Numbered from the stretch's first letter, positions 36,857 to 46,336 are shown. The stretch: DNA of 64,000 bases from Mycobacterium sp. GA-1285 (GCF_001499905.1 NZ_LQIS01000023.1:124001-188000), one strand, 5' to 3'. Made by a program: numbers and translations. The notes: generated by a model from the letters alone, not told the origin.

Positions 36857-37999
36857 GTGCAGCGACCCGTCTACCTCCTCGTCGGTGCGGGCACCGCGCT
36901 GATCGCCTGCTGCTACGGCTTCGGACGGTTCTCCTACGGACTGTTCGCGCCGGTGTTCGGCGAGACCTTCGGCCTGAGCTCGACCGTCGCCGGGGTGATC
37001 GGCGCGGGAAGCTACATCGGCTACTGCGCGGCGATCACCGCCAGCCTGCTGCTGACCGACCGCATCGGCGCACGACGGGTCGCGGTTGCCGCCGGAGTCG
37101 TTGCGACACTGGGTATTTCGATCATCGCGGTGGCGCCTTCGGCGGCGGTACTCGCGATAGGGGTGCTGGTCGCCGGGTGTAGCACCGGCATCGTCTCACC
37201 TCCGCTGGCCGCAGCGGTCGCCGAACACGTGCCGCCGAACACGGCGGAACGCGCGCAGACCGTGGTCAACGGGGGCACTGGAATCGGTGTGGTGCTGTCG
37301 GCGCCGATCGCGTTGCTGTTGCTGAGTCACTGGCGGGCCGCGTGGGTGGTGTACGCCCTGGTGTCGGCGGGGGTGACGATCTGGGTGTTCCTCGCCGTGC
37401 CGACCTCCTCGCAGCGGGCCGCGAGACGGGTCGAACCACTCTGGCGCCCAGGCACATTCGGCTTGCTGCTGGCGTCCTTGCTGACGGGCGTCGGCAGCGT
37501 TGCGGTGTGGACGTTCGGCCGCGACCTGATCACCACGGTGGGCGGCGCCGACGCCGCTCGCTCGTCGTTGTTGTGGATCGTCATCGGCGCAGCGGGCATC
37601 GCGGGGGCGTTCGCGGGTGATGCTGTGCAGCGGGTCGGATTGCACTGGGCCTGGGTCGGCGCGACCGTCGCGATGGCCTGCGCGACGGCGTTGTTGGCCG
37701 CCGCCCCGTCGAACCTCGGTGTCATCGTCGGTGCCGCCACGCTGTTCGGGGCCGCCTACATCGCCTTGACCGGTTTGGCGTTGCTGTGGGGCGCACGGCT
37801 GTATCCCGACAGCACCTCGACCGGGGTCGGGCTGTCGTTCTTCACGCTCGCGGCCGGTCAAGCCTTGGGTGCCCCCGCGGCCGGTGCTCTCATCGACTCC
37901 GTCGGCGGGCGAATCGCGTTCGTGGCGATCGCCGCCGTCGGGCTGTGTGCCCTAGTGGTGCGCCCGGCGAAAACCGCTCCGGCGCACGCGGTTCGCTAA
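36857..37999 (+). CDS. MFS transporter, YbfB/YjiJ type
   Basis: A 380-residue membrane protein with about 12 helices of the major facilitator fold. It starts VYLLVGAGTALIACCYGFGRFSYGLFAPVF, typical of the YbfB/YjiJ group (GFGRFxYxxxLP-like), and has the motif A-like TDRIGARRV after helix 2. Substrate is unknown; the group is often annotated as a drug or small-molecule exporter. It begins 17 bases after dnaE2, and its stop overlaps that of the convergent FMN-binding protein gene by 4 bases (CTAA). Confidence 0.85.
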   Translation: MQRPVYLLVGAGTALIACCYGFGRFSYGLFAPVFGETFGLSSTVAGVIGAGSYIGYCAAITASLLLTDRIGARRVAVAAGVVATLGISIIAVAPSAAVLAIGVLVAGCSTGIVSPPLAAAVAEHVPPNTAERAQTVVNGGTGIGVVLSAPIALLLLSHWRAAWVVYALVSAGVTIWVFLAVPTSSQRAARRVEPLWRPGTFGLLLASLLTGVGSVAVWTFGRDLITTVGGADAARSSLLWIVIGAAGIAGAFAGDAVQRVGLHWAWVGATVAMACATALLAAAPSNLGVIVGAATLFGAAYIALTGLALLWGARLYPDSTSTGVGLSFFTLAAGQALGAPAAGALIDSVGGRIAFVAIAAVGLCALVVRPAKTAPAHAVR

Positions 38000-38412
38000 C
38001 CCTCGGTCGGTGTGGTCCAGACCTTGTCGATGCTGATCTTCAGCCGCGTGTCGTAAGCGGAGAGGAACTCGTCGGTGAAGCCGAGACTTGCCGCGTATTC
38101 GACGTATTTCGCGCGATACCGTTCGTCCTGCAGCGGATTCGCGTTCTCGGCATCGACGGTTGCGGTTCCGCCGACGACGATGATCCCGCCGCCGTTCCCG
38201 TCGGAGTCCAGGTTCAGGCTGACGCGCGGATGCGCCCTGATGTGCCTGACCTTGCCGGCACCGGGTTCGCTGTAGACGAACACGTCGGTGCCGTCGAAGC
38301 AGAACCACACCAAGCGGGGCACCGGCTGTCCCGACTTGGCCACTGTGGTCAACCAGCCATGCTTGTCGGCGGAGAGCCTGTCGATGACCTCTTGGGTGAG
38401 ATTGACTGCCAT
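37996..38412 (-). CDS. Pyridoxamine 5'-phosphate oxidase-like FMN/F420-binding protein
   Basis: A 138-residue split-barrel protein: DRLSADKHGWLTTVAKSGQP, LVWFCFDGTDVFVYSEPGAGKVRHIRAHPRVSLNL, and GGTATVDAE. This is the TIGR03667-type family found in mycobacteria and matches Rv3369. Such proteins bind FMN, F420 or heme breakdown products rather than making PLP; the cofactor cannot be read from sequence. The ATG at 38412 fits a leaderless TACATT promoter (reverse strand of 38419-38424). It is divergent from the nitroreductase, with 22 bases between the two start codons. Confidence 0.85.
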   Translation of the reverse strand: MAVNLTQEVIDRLSADKHGWLTTVAKSGQPVPRLVWFCFDGTDVFVYSEPGAGKVRHIRAHPRVSLNLDSDGNGGGIIVVGGTATVDAENANPLQDERYRAKYVEYAASLGFTDEFLSAYDTRLKISIDKVWTTPTEG

Positions 38413-38418
38413 GAAGCG

Positions 38419-38428
38419 AATGTAGTCT
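38419..38428. promoter_or_regulatory. Overlapping divergent leaderless promoters
   Basis: On the minus strand TACATT (38424-38419) lies 6 bases before the ATG at 38412. On the plus strand TAGTCT (38423-38428) lies 6 bases before the ATG at 38435. The two -10 elements share two bases, so RNA polymerase cannot open both at once and the two genes should compete. Confidence 0.6.
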
Positions 38429-38434
38429 CGAAAA

Positions 38435-39073
38435 ATGACTTTGAACCTGTCCGTCGACGAAGTCCTGACCACCACTCGTTCGGTGCGCAAACGGCTGGAT
38501 CTCGAGAAGCCGGTACCACGCGAGGTGCTAATGGAGTGTCTCGAGATTGCTGTGCAGGCGCCGACGGGCTCGAATGCTCAGGGCTGGCAATGGGTTTTCG
38601 TCGACGACCCGGCCAAGAAGAAGGCACTTGCCGACATCTATCGACACAATGCGACGCCGTACCTCGATGCGCCCAAGCCGACCTACGGCGATGAGCGCGA
38701 CGAGCAACGCCCGCGGGTCACCGATTCCGCGAAATACCTCAACGATCACCTGCACGAGGTGCCCGTGATGCTCGTTCCATGCCTGGCCGGCAGCCCGCAG
38801 GACGCGGTGGCGGGAAGCGCGGGGTTCTGGGGCTCGCTGCTTCCCGCGGTGTGGAGCTACATGCTCGCGCTGCGTTCGCGCGGCCTCGGCTCGGCGTGGA
38901 CGACCTTGCATCTGGTCGGCAAGGGCGAGCAGCTGGCCGCGGAGGTCTTGGGCATTCCATTCGACGAGTACCGCCAGGGCGGGCTGTTCCCGATCGCCTA
39001 CACCAAGGGCACCGACTTCCGCCCCGCCAAGCGGCTACCCGTCGAGCAGGTCGCCCACTTCAATTCGTGGTGA
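38435..39073 (+). CDS. Nitroreductase family protein
   Basis: A 212-residue FMN-dependent nitroreductase-fold enzyme. It has VLTTTRSVRKRLD at the N-terminus (the R.S.R FMN phosphate contact), EIAVQAPTGSNAQGWQWVFV, and GSLLPAVWSYMLALRSRGLGSAWTTLH, the helix lining the flavin. It matches Rv3368c. Physiological substrate is unknown; these enzymes reduce nitro compounds or quinones using NAD(P)H. It is divergent from the FMN-binding protein gene and has an apparently leaderless ATG at 38435. Confidence 0.9.
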   Translation: MTLNLSVDEVLTTTRSVRKRLDLEKPVPREVLMECLEIAVQAPTGSNAQGWQWVFVDDPAKKKALADIYRHNATPYLDAPKPTYGDERDEQRPRVTDSAKYLNDHLHEVPVMLVPCLAGSPQDAVAGSAGFWGSLLPAVWSYMLALRSRGLGSAWTTLHLVGKGEQLAAEVLGIPFDEYRQGGLFPIAYTKGTDFRPAKRLPVEQVAHFNSW

Positions 39074-39076
39074 CAC

Positions 39077-39541
39077 TCAGAGCGCGCCGCTGAACCCGTG
39101 CTGACGCCACGCCTCGTACACCGCGACCGCGGCCGCGTTGGACAGGTTCAGTGAGCGCCTGCCGGGCAGCATCGGTATCCGCAGTTGCGCGGTGATGTGC
39201 GGGTCGCCCAGCGTCGCGTCGTCGAGACCGGTGGGCTCCGGTCCGAACATCAGCACGTCGCCCGGTCGGTACTCGATGTCGGTGAACGACGTCGTCGCGT
39301 GCGCGGTGAACGCGAAGACCCGCTCGGGCGCCATCGCGGTCCACGCGCTGGCCAGGTCGCGGTGAACGGTCACCGACGCCAGGTCGTGATAATCCAGGCC
39401 GGCCCGGCGCAGCTTGGGCTCGGACAGGTCGAATCCCATCGGCTCCACCAGATGCAGTTCGCAGCCGGTGGCCGCCACCATCCGGATCGCGTTGCCCGTA
39501 TTGGGCGCGATGCGCGGCGAGTAGAACATCAGCTTGAACAA
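39077..39541 (-). CDS. trmL: tRNA (cytidine(34)-2'-O)-methyltransferase
   Basis: A 154-residue SPOUT methyltransferase with a trefoil knot: SPRIAPNTGNAIR, MFGPEPTGLDD and IPMLPGRRSLNLSNAAAVAVYEA, which hold the SAM loop. It 2'-O-methylates the wobble base of tRNA-Leu. The TTG at 39541 is the preferred start: it gives 154 residues, as I recall for the M. tuberculosis SpoU (Rv3366), with GAGAGG upstream. ATG 39529 would cut off the first residues of the first strand. The open frame to 39745 is antisense shadow. Confidence 0.88.
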   Translation of the reverse strand: MFKLMFYSPRIAPNTGNAIRMVAATGCELHLVEPMGFDLSEPKLRRAGLDYHDLASVTVHRDLASAWTAMAPERVFAFTAHATTSFTDIEYRPGDVLMFGPEPTGLDDATLGDPHITAQLRIPMLPGRRSLNLSNAAAVAVYEAWRQHGFSGAL

Positions 39542-39578
39542 CGACGACCTCTCGGTGGGGCAGCGCTTCGGGCCAAGG

Positions 39579-39590
39579 GATAATGCTCGC
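39579..39590 (+). promoter_or_regulatory. Leaderless promoter of the 39591 methyltransferase
   Basis: GATAAT at 39579-39584, then 6 bases, then ATG at 39591. No ribosome site is present. Confidence 0.5.
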
Positions 39591-40196
39591 ATGGTCGCGC
39601 AGAGCCTCTGGATGCAGAAGGTGGCCGCCGATCCTGGCCATTCCCACTGGTATATCGAGCGCTTCCGCGCGATGGCGCGAGCCGGTGACGATCTGGCGGG
39701 CGAGGCGCGCCTGGTCGACGCGTTGGCTCCCCGCGGCGCCCACATCCTCGATGCCGGCTGCGGACCGGGCCGGCTGGGTGGCCATCTCGCCGCGGCCGGT
39801 CATCGCGTCGTCGGCGTCGACGTCGACCCCGCGCTGATCGAGGCGGCCGAACAGGACCATCCCGGCCCGCAGTGGCTCGTCGGCGACCTGGCCGAACTCG
39901 ACCTGCCCGCCCGCGGCATCGCCGAAGGATTCGATGTCATCCTGTCGGCGGGCAACGTCATGACCTTCCTGGCGCCGAGCACCCGGGGTGAGGTGCTCAC
40001 CCGGATGCGTGCCCATCTCAAGGACGACGGGCGGGCGGTGATCGGCTTCGGCGCCGGCCGCGACTACGCGTTCGCCGACTTTCTCGCCGACGCCTCGAAC
40101 GCCGGACTCGCGCAGGATCTGCTGTTGTCCACGTGGGATCTGCGGCCGTTCACCGAGCACTCCGACTTCCTGGTCGCGATCCTTCGCCCTGCGTAG
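39591..40196 (+). CDS. Class I SAM-dependent methyltransferase
   Basis: A 201-residue methyltransferase with motif I ILDAGCGPGRLGGHLA, the acidic VDVDPALI end of strand 2, VGDLAELDLP and the later FDVILSAGNVMTFL strand. It starts MVAQSLWMQKVAADPGHSHWYIERFRAMA, a helical cap common in this actinobacterial group. The substrate is unknown. The ATG at 39591 matches a leaderless -10, and the frame upstream to 39534 overlaps the trmL start region. Confidence 0.85.
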   Translation: MVAQSLWMQKVAADPGHSHWYIERFRAMARAGDDLAGEARLVDALAPRGAHILDAGCGPGRLGGHLAAAGHRVVGVDVDPALIEAAEQDHPGPQWLVGDLAELDLPARGIAEGFDVILSAGNVMTFLAPSTRGEVLTRMRAHLKDDGRAVIGFGAGRDYAFADFLADASNAGLAQDLLLSTWDLRPFTEHSDFLVAILRPA

Positions 40197-40365
40197 CCGG
40201 CGGGGCGCGCCCACCGCCTTCGACCTGCGATTATGAACTCTGTCCGTTCAGTAAGAATGGTGGATTCGGCCGCACATCGCTGGCATACTCGTCCAATTGC
40301 CAGGGCCGGAACGCGCCCGCCGGGTGGGCAGATCAGAAATCAGTGGGAAGTTTCCGAACGGACGT

Positions 40366-42903
40366 ATGCCGATGAGCGTGTTCTCCCAACCCCAGCAGTC
40401 CGACGGCGCGCTGATCGACTTCGAACGCGAACCGCAGCGACCGGTCAAGCGGCCGTCGCGGTGGGCACTGTCCAATTGGCCGGTCCGGTGGAAGGTGTTC
40501 GCGATCGTCTTGGTGCCGTTGATCGTGGCCGGGACGTTCGGCGGCTTACGCATCCACAACGACGTGACCGCGGAAACCGAGCTGCGGCGCGCCGCCGATC
40601 GCGCCGAAATGGTGTCCGCGATCGAGAAATACATGGCCGGGTTGGAAACCGCGATGCTGGCCACCTCGACCAACGGGGACATGCAGGCTGCGCTGTCCCG
40701 CTTCGACAGCAACCGTCGTGAGCTCCAGCTCCGGATGGCGGCGACCGACGTCGCACCCGACGTCGGCCAGGGCATCACCGCCATGATCAACGACGGTCAG
40801 GCGTTGATGGACAAGATCACCTCGAACAGCATCGGTCTGCGCGACAGCATTCAGGCGTACGCGCTGCTGCTGTTGCCCGCCCAGGATGCGGTGACCGGCT
40901 CGGTCCGCGTCGACGACGAACGCATCCGCGCGGAGACGGTCGGTCTAGCCCGGGCGATCGGGGCGCGCGGCCAGATGACGATGCTGACGCTTGCCCTCAC
41001 CCGCGGCGCGGAGCTGCCCGAGCCCGAGTTACGCACCGCGGTGATCGCGCTCGCCGGCACCGAGCCGTCGACGCTGTTCGGTATGAACCAGGTGCTCGGA
41101 GTCGGATCGCCCGACGCCGAGAAGCTGCAGGCCGAGTTCGTCAAGCGGATGGCGCTGATGACAGATCCGGCGGTGCCACTGGTCAACAACCCCGAACTGC
41201 TGCGGTCGGTGGCCGCGACCGATCAGATCGCCCGCCAGATCATCGAGCAGACCACCGAGGCGGTCACCTCGGCCGTCCGTGATCGAGCCGATGCCCAGCG
41301 CACCACCCTGATCCGCGACGCGGTCGTCGTCGGTGTGTCGATGCTGCTCGCCCTGATCATCGTGATCGTGGTGGCGCGCACGCTGGTGCGACCGCTTCGG
41401 CGGCTACGGGACAGCGCGCTCAAGGTCGCCCACGAAGACCTCGGCGCGGAGATCGAGCGGGTGCGTGCCGGTGGCGACGCCTCCCAGATCACGCCGATCC
41501 CGGTGCACACGACCGAAGAGGTGGGGCAGGTCGCGCATGCCGTCGACGAACTCCACGAGCAGGCCGTCTTCCTCGCCGCCGAACAGTCGCGGTTGCAGTC
41601 GCAGATCGGCGACATGTTCGAGACGCTCTCGCGGCGCAGCCGCTCGCTGGTCGACCAGCAGCTGGCATTGATCGACCGCCTGGAGCGCAACGAGGAGGAC
41701 CCCGAACGGTTGGAGAACCTGTTCCGGCTGGACCACCTGGCCGCCCGGATGCGCCGCAACGGCGCGAACCTGCTGGTGCTGTCGGGCGCGAAAGTGCCGC
41801 GCGAACAGGCTGAGCCGGTTCCGGTTTCGGCGGTGATCAACGCCGCGGCCTCCGAGGTCGAGGACTACACCCGGGTCGTCACCGCGACCGTTCCCGACAG
41901 TGAGGTCGTCGGCGCGGTCGCCGGCGACCTGGTCCACCTGCTCGCCGAACTGCTCGACAACGCGCTGCGCTATTCCCCGCCGATCTCGCAGGTGCGGGTG
42001 TCGGCCGTACACACCGCCAACGGCGGACTGGTCATCGAGGTTTGTGACATCGGGCTCGGCATGACCGAGTCGGACCTGCGGGTGGCCAACACCCGCCTGC
42101 AGTCGGGCGGACAGGTCGATCCGTACACCGCGCGGCACATGGGGTTGTTCGTGGTCGGTCGCCTCGCCGCGCAGCACGGGCTGGTGGTCCGGTTGCGTTC
42201 GACCATCCGTGACGAGCCGGATTCGGGCACCACCGCGGGTGTCTACGTGCCGGCGGAGTTGCTGAGGCGACCCGGGGAGCCGCACCAGTTCAGCGCTCCC
42301 GAATACGCCACGCCTGCCGATGCCCATGCGGGGATCGCGACGGCGCTGGCGCTCGACGAGGATCACGCGGACCCCGAGTACGACGAAGGGTTCTTGCCGA
42401 AGCGCGATCCCGGCGCCAGCGGTATCGCGGCCATCCCGGAAGAACCGGTTGAGGAACGCGAGCCGGAACCGACCGGCCGGCCGACAGACACCTCGAGTTT
42501 CTTTGCGGCGCGGGCCCAGGCGACGGAGCCGGCCGATGCCGACGACTCGATCTACCAGAGCATGCTTTCGGAGTGGCTCGTCGACCCGACGGAACTCGCC
42601 AACAGCGAGGACCTGAACTGGAAATCGGTCTGGGACCATGGCTGGTCGGCAGCCGCCGCCGCCGACGAGACCCCGGTCACGGAAACCACCGACGAGGGCC
42701 TTCCGGTGCGCACCCCCGGCGCCCGCCTCGTGCCGGGCGCCGCGAAGACCGCCGAGGTAGCATCGGCGGCTGTGTTCGGCACTGAGCCGGGGACCCCGCA
42801 GCGGGATCCGGAGGCCGTCCGCGCCAGCATCAGCAGCCACTTCGGTGGGGTGCACGCCGGCCGCTCGCACGCACGAGAGACCAGAGGAACCGATATCGAA
42901 TGA
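40366..42903 (+). CDS. Conservon sensor histidine kinase-like protein
   Basis: An 845-residue membrane sensor. It has a first membrane helix ([21 protein letters not shown]), an extracytoplasmic nitrate/sulfonate-type helical sensor domain, a second helix ([22 protein letters not shown]), a HAMP region, a phosphoacceptor-like helix with [21 protein letters not shown], an HATPase domain ([21 protein letters not shown]) and a long acidic, disordered C-terminus. It is the first gene of a four-gene conservon, equal to Rv3365c-Rv3362c, which couples a sensor to a small GTPase. ATG 40366 is chosen; 40372 is also possible. Confidence 0.88.
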   Translation: MPMSVFSQPQQSDGALIDFEREPQRPVKRPSRWALSNWPVRWKVFAIVLVPLIVAGTFGGLRIHNDVTAETELRRAADRAEMVSAIEKYMAGLETAMLATSTNGDMQAALSRFDSNRRELQLRMAATDVAPDVGQGITAMINDGQALMDKITSNSIGLRDSIQAYALLLLPAQDAVTGSVRVDDERIRAETVGLARAIGARGQMTMLTLALTRGAELPEPELRTAVIALAGTEPSTLFGMNQVLGVGSPDAEKLQAEFVKRMALMTDPAVPLVNNPELLRSVAATDQIARQIIEQTTEAVTSAVRDRADAQRTTLIRDAVVVGVSMLLALIIVIVVARTLVRPLRRLRDSALKVAHEDLGAEIERVRAGGDASQITPIPVHTTEEVGQVAHAVDELHEQAVFLAAEQSRLQSQIGDMFETLSRRSRSLVDQQLALIDRLERNEEDPERLENLFRLDHLAARMRRNGANLLVLSGAKVPREQAEPVPVSAVINAAASEVEDYTRVVTATVPDSEVVGAVAGDLVHLLAELLDNALRYSPPISQVRVSAVHTANGGLVIEVCDIGLGMTESDLRVANTRLQSGGQVDPYTARHMGLFVVGRLAAQHGLVVRLRSTIRDEPDSGTTAGVYVPAELLRRPGEPHQFSAPEYATPADAHAGIATALALDEDHADPEYDEGFLPKRDPGASGIAAIPEEPVEEREPEPTGRPTDTSSFFAARAQATEPADADDSIYQSMLSEWLVDPTELANSEDLNWKSVWDHGWSAAAAADETPVTETTDEGLPVRTPGARLVPGAAKTAEVASAAVFGTEPGTPQRDPEAVRASISSHFGGVHAGRSHARETRGTDIE

Positions 42904-43319
42904 CCCACGCGCCGCAATCAACGCAGCGTGATTCGCTCGACTGGCTGGTGTCCAAATTCGCTCGCGAGGTGTCAGGGGTGACCCACGCCGTGCTGGTATC
43001 GGCCGACGGGCTGCTGATGGCGGCCAGTGAACACATCCCCACCGAGCGGGCCGACCAACTCGCGGCGGTGGCCTCTGGACTTGCGAGCCTGTCCACGGGT
43101 GCGGCGCAACTGCTCGACGGGGGCCACGTGTTGCAGTCGGTGGTCGAGATGGAGAACGGCTACCTGCTGCTGATGCGGGTCGGCGACGGTTCGAACCTGG
43201 CCACCCTGGCGGCACGCAACTGCAACATCGGCCAAATCGGTTACGAGATGGCGGTTTTGGTCGAGCGGGTAGGCACCGTCGTCCAGTCGGCACGACGGCG
43301 CGCATCCCAGCATTCGTGA
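42900..43319 (+). CDS. Roadblock/LC7 domain protein (conservon)
   Basis: A 139-residue roadblock/longin-fold protein: [31 protein letters not shown], then [35 protein letters not shown]. In conservons this acts as a GTPase-activating or scaffold partner of the small GTPase. It overlaps the kinase gene by ATGA, which couples their translation. It is the second gene of the conserved four-gene order. Confidence 0.92.
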   Translation: MTHAPQSTQRDSLDWLVSKFAREVSGVTHAVLVSADGLLMAASEHIPTERADQLAAVASGLASLSTGAAQLLDGGHVLQSVVEMENGYLLLMRVGDGSNLATLAARNCNIGQIGYEMAVLVERVGTVVQSARRRASQHS

Positions 43320-43326
43320 GCCGCCG

Positions 43327-43698
43327 ATGGACCAGTGGGAGGGCGACGTCACGGCCGAGCCGAGCCTGGTCCGGCCCTACATCCTGACCGCGGGCCGTAC
43401 CGACTCGCGCGTGCGGCTACCGCTGGAAGCGCCGATCGAGACGCTCGGCTCGGCCACATCGCCGCGCTGGCCGGGTAACGACGTACGCGGGCAGATCGTG
43501 GCGATGTGCGTCGACCACCCGTCGGTTGCCGAGATCGCCGTGAAGTTGTCGCTGCCGCTCGGCGTGGCGCGGGTACTCATCGGGGATCTCGTGACGCAGG
43601 GTTATGTGGCGGTCGGTTGCACACTGGGCGAGTCGACCGACGTCGACGAAAGACGTGAGCTGATGGGAAGGACACTGCGTGGCCTCAAGGCACTCTGA
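43327..43698 (+). CDS. DUF742 protein (conservon)
   Basis: A 123-residue DUF742 protein with SLVRPYILTAGRT at the N-terminus and a winged-helix-like core, RGQIVAMCVDHPSVAEIAVKLSLPLGVARVLIGDLV. This suggests a DNA- or protein-binding helix-turn-helix. It always sits between roadblock and GTPase genes in conservons. It starts 7 bases after the roadblock gene and overlaps the GTPase gene by 20 bases. Confidence 0.92.
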   Translation: MDQWEGDVTAEPSLVRPYILTAGRTDSRVRLPLEAPIETLGSATSPRWPGNDVRGQIVAMCVDHPSVAEIAVKLSLPLGVARVLIGDLVTQGYVAVGCTLGESTDVDERRELMGRTLRGLKAL

Positions 43699-44272
43699 GG
43701 AACGCCGAGCGCCGCACACATCGCGGCAGCCGACTTCTTCGAAGATCGTCATCTCCGGCGGCTTCGGCGCCGGCAAGACGACGTTCGTCGGCGCGGTCTC
43801 CGAGATCATGCCGCTGCGGACCGAGGCGTTGGTGACCACCGCCTCGGCGGGCGTCGACGGCCTGGAAGCCACACCCCAGAAGAACACCACGACGGTGGCG
43901 ATGGACTTCGGTCGCATCACCCTGGCCGACGACCTGGTGTTATATCTGTTCGGCACTCCCGGTCAGCGCAGGTTCTGGTTCATGTGGGACGACCTCGTCC
44001 GCGGGGCGATCGGAGCCATCATCCTGGTCGACGTGCGACGTCTGCAGGACAGCTTCGCCGCGGTCGACTTCTTCGAGGCGCGCAACCTGCCGTTCCTCGT
44101 CGCGATCAATCAGTTCGACGGTGCGCCAAGGCATCCCGCCGCCGCAGTGCGTAAGGCGTTGGCGCTTTCCGAGCACATTCGGGTGATCACTGTCGACGCG
44201 CGTGATCGGCAGTCCGCCAAGGCGGCCTTGATCGCGATCACCGAGTACGCGCTCGCCAGCCTGCCTGGTTGA
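43679..44272 (+). CDS. Conservon small GTPase
   Basis: A 197-residue Ras-like GTP-binding protein with the P-loop GGFGAGKTTFVG, switch threonine region TTTVAMDFG, G3 in FGTPGQRRFW (Gly-Gln in place of Asp-x-x-Gly) and G4 NQFD. It is the output module of the conservon, equal to Rv3362c. In M. tuberculosis and M. smegmatis the following gene mfpA works with this GTPase system on DNA gyrase; here that gene is damaged. Confidence 0.92.
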   Translation: MASRHSEERRAPHTSRQPTSSKIVISGGFGAGKTTFVGAVSEIMPLRTEALVTTASAGVDGLEATPQKNTTTVAMDFGRITLADDLVLYLFGTPGQRRFWFMWDDLVRGAIGAIILVDVRRLQDSFAAVDFFEARNLPFLVAINQFDGAPRHPAAAVRKALALSEHIRVITVDARDRQSAKAALIAITEYALASLPG

Positions 44273-44276
44273 CCGA

Positions 44277-44648
44277 GTGTACCCCGACGAAAGACACTGG
44301 AGCGACGAGGAATTCACCGGCCGTGACTTTCGCGACGAATGTAATTCCGCGGAGTCGACCTCACCGAGTCGAAGCATGCCGGTTCGGCGTTCCGGCACTG
44401 CAGGTTCGAGCGGGCGATCCTGCAACCACAGCTCGTTTCGGCAGTCCAGCATGCTGGGGTCGGTGTTCAACGAAAGCCGGCTGCGGCCGATCACACCGGT
44501 TGACGCCGATCTGCGCAAGGCGGTGTTGCGCGGCGCCAGGACCGATGCGTCGCTGTGGACCACCGCGAGCCTGACCGGCGTGAGGATCGACGTCGATCAG
44601 GCTCAGGCCTTCGCCGCAGCGCACGGACTTGACATTCACGCGGAATGA
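44277..44648 (+). pseudogene. mfpA: Internally deleted, frameshifted mfpA
   Basis: The frame starts GTG 44277 with YPDERHWSDEEFTGRDFRDE and ends SLTGVRIDVDQAQAFAAAHG, the start and end of MfpA, a pentapeptide-repeat DNA mimic that binds gyrase. It has only 123 codons against about 180-190. After TGT at 44340 one base is missing, so the repeats DLTESKHAGSAFRHC and FERAIL appear in a shifted frame. An extra C near 44426 restores the frame at HSSFRQSSMLGSVF. Two more internal blocks of repeats seem lost after RLRPITPVD and after LRKAVLRGA. The coil is too short and broken to act normally, although the frame stays open. Confidence 0.8.
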
Positions 44649-44708
44649 CTCCGCGCCAATAGCACCGAAATCGGCGCGCGACCGTCTGCCCGGAGAAACA
44701 ATGGGTCC

Positions 44709-45980
44709 ATGGCCGCCACCTGGGACACCCTCGATCGGTACGTCGTCATCTCCACCGACACTCACGCGGGGGCCGACCTGCGGCATTACAAGCCCTACCT
44801 GCCCGCCCGGCTCCACGATGACTTCGACGCGTGGGCCGCGAGCTACGTGAGCCCGTTCGACGACCTGATCATCGCGACCGCGCAGCGCAACTGGAGCCAC
44901 GAGCTGCGGATGTCGGAGATGGACGCCGACGGGGTGGCGGCCGAGGTGTTGCTTCCCAACACCGTTCCGCCGTTCTTCCCGACCACGCCGAACATCACCA
45001 TCACGTTGCCTCGCACCCGTGACGAGTTCGAGAAGCGGTGGGCCGGGGTGCAGGCTCACAACCGCTGGCAGATCGACTTCTGCTCGCTGGCTCCGGCGCG
45101 GCGCCGAGGACTCATTCAGGTCTTCCCCAACGACGTCGAGCTGGCCCTCGACGAAATCCGTTGGGGCGCAGAACAGGATTGCTTCGGCGGCGTGCTGCTG
45201 CCTGCGGTGTCACCGGGCGACCCGAACGTCGCACCGCTGTTCCACACTCGTTACGAACCAATCTGGACACTGTGCGCCGAACTGGACCTGACCGTCGTTC
45301 AGCACGCCGGGGCCGGTAGCCCGATCATGCCGATGGATCAGCCGGCCTCGAATGCGGTGTTGGTAACCGAGATGGCGATGTGGGCGCAGCGCACCGTTTC
45401 GCACCTCATCCTCGCCGGTGTGTTCGAGCGGCATCCGACGTTGCGGTTCGTGCCGACGGAGCAGGGCACGCTGTGGTTGCAGAACCAGATGATGATGCTC
45501 GACATCATGGTGCCCTCGATGAAATCCGAAGCGGGCAACAGAACGTACGGAATGTTCGGCGGCTCGTCGATCGACGAACTGACCATGGCGCCCAGCGATT
45601 ACGCCAAGCGGAACTGTTATCTGGCATCGGAGTTGACGCCGTACGAGTCCTCGACAATCGACTACATCGGCGCCGACCACGTCATGTGGGGTAGCGACTA
45701 CCCGCACGAGGAGGGCTTCGCGCCGCACTCCAAGCTGGCGATCCGCTGGGCGCTGCACGACCAGCCCGAGGACGTGTGCCGCAAGATCCTCGCCGGCAAT
45801 GCCGCCCGGTTGTACCGGTTCGACCTCACCGCCCTCGTCCCGGTCGCAGCGGAGATCGGTCCGACGGTCGCCGAAGTGCATACGCCGTTGGAAGATACGG
45901 GTTATATCTCTCCGCCCGCCTTCGGTAATCGCCCCTTCGAAGGAGGGTTGGCGCTCAAGCGGCTGGCCCCGGCCCGATGA
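44709..45980 (+). CDS. Amidohydrolase-2 family protein
   Basis: A 423-residue TIM-barrel amidohydrolase related to ACMSD-type decarboxylases/hydrolases: STDTHAGAD as the N-terminal metal site, MDADGVAAEVLLPN, VVQHAGAGSPI, and the metal Asp in HVMWGSDYPHEEG near the end. The HxH motif of the family reads DTHAG here, a known variant in this mycobacterial group. The substrate is unknown. It is translationally coupled to a SnoaL-like gene (ATGA overlap), which suggests joint action on an aromatic or polyketide-like compound. Confidence 0.85.
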   Translation: MAATWDTLDRYVVISTDTHAGADLRHYKPYLPARLHDDFDAWAASYVSPFDDLIIATAQRNWSHELRMSEMDADGVAAEVLLPNTVPPFFPTTPNITITLPRTRDEFEKRWAGVQAHNRWQIDFCSLAPARRRGLIQVFPNDVELALDEIRWGAEQDCFGGVLLPAVSPGDPNVAPLFHTRYEPIWTLCAELDLTVVQHAGAGSPIMPMDQPASNAVLVTEMAMWAQRTVSHLILAGVFERHPTLRFVPTEQGTLWLQNQMMMLDIMVPSMKSEAGNRTYGMFGGSSIDELTMAPSDYAKRNCYLASELTPYESSTIDYIGADHVMWGSDYPHEEGFAPHSKLAIRWALHDQPEDVCRKILAGNAARLYRFDLTALVPVAAEIGPTVAEVHTPLEDTGYISPPAFGNRPFEGGLALKRLAPAR

Positions 45981-46336
45981 GCGCTACCCGGCAGGTCGTC
46001 GAACGATGGGTCGAACTCTTCAATGCCGGTGACGCGGCAGCCCTTTCCGGCCTGTACGCCGAGGACGCCGTCAACCACCAGATCGCGTTGCAGCCCGCCG
46101 TCGGCCGCGACGCCATCGAGCGGTTTCACCGCGACACATTCGATGCCGGTCCTCTCACCTGCACCCCCGTCAACCTGCTTGTCGATGGCGAGTGGGGCGC
46201 GCTCGAATGGACCGACCCCGACGGGTTTCGCGGGTGCGGGTTCTTTCTGGTGCGCGACGGCAAGATCGCTTATCAACGCGGCTATTGGGACAGCGCGCAG
46301 CTGAACGCGATCCATCCCGAGGTGCACGGACGCTAG
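45977..46336 (+). CDS. SnoaL-like (NTF2 fold) protein
   Basis: A 119-residue NTF2-like protein: VVERWVELFNAGDAAALSGLYAEDAVNHQIA at the N-terminus, GRDAIERFHRDTF, and GCGFFLVRDGKIAYQRGYWDSAQL at the C-terminus. SnoaL-type proteins are small cyclases, isomerases or hydratases with a conical pocket. It overlaps the amidohydrolase by 4 bases, so the two are coupled. Its stop overlaps that of the convergent ABC transporter gene as CTAG at 46333-46336. Confidence 0.85.
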   Translation: MSATRQVVERWVELFNAGDAAALSGLYAEDAVNHQIALQPAVGRDAIERFHRDTFDAGPLTCTPVNLLVDGEWGALEWTDPDGFRGCGFFLVRDGKIAYQRGYWDSAQLNAIHPEVHGR

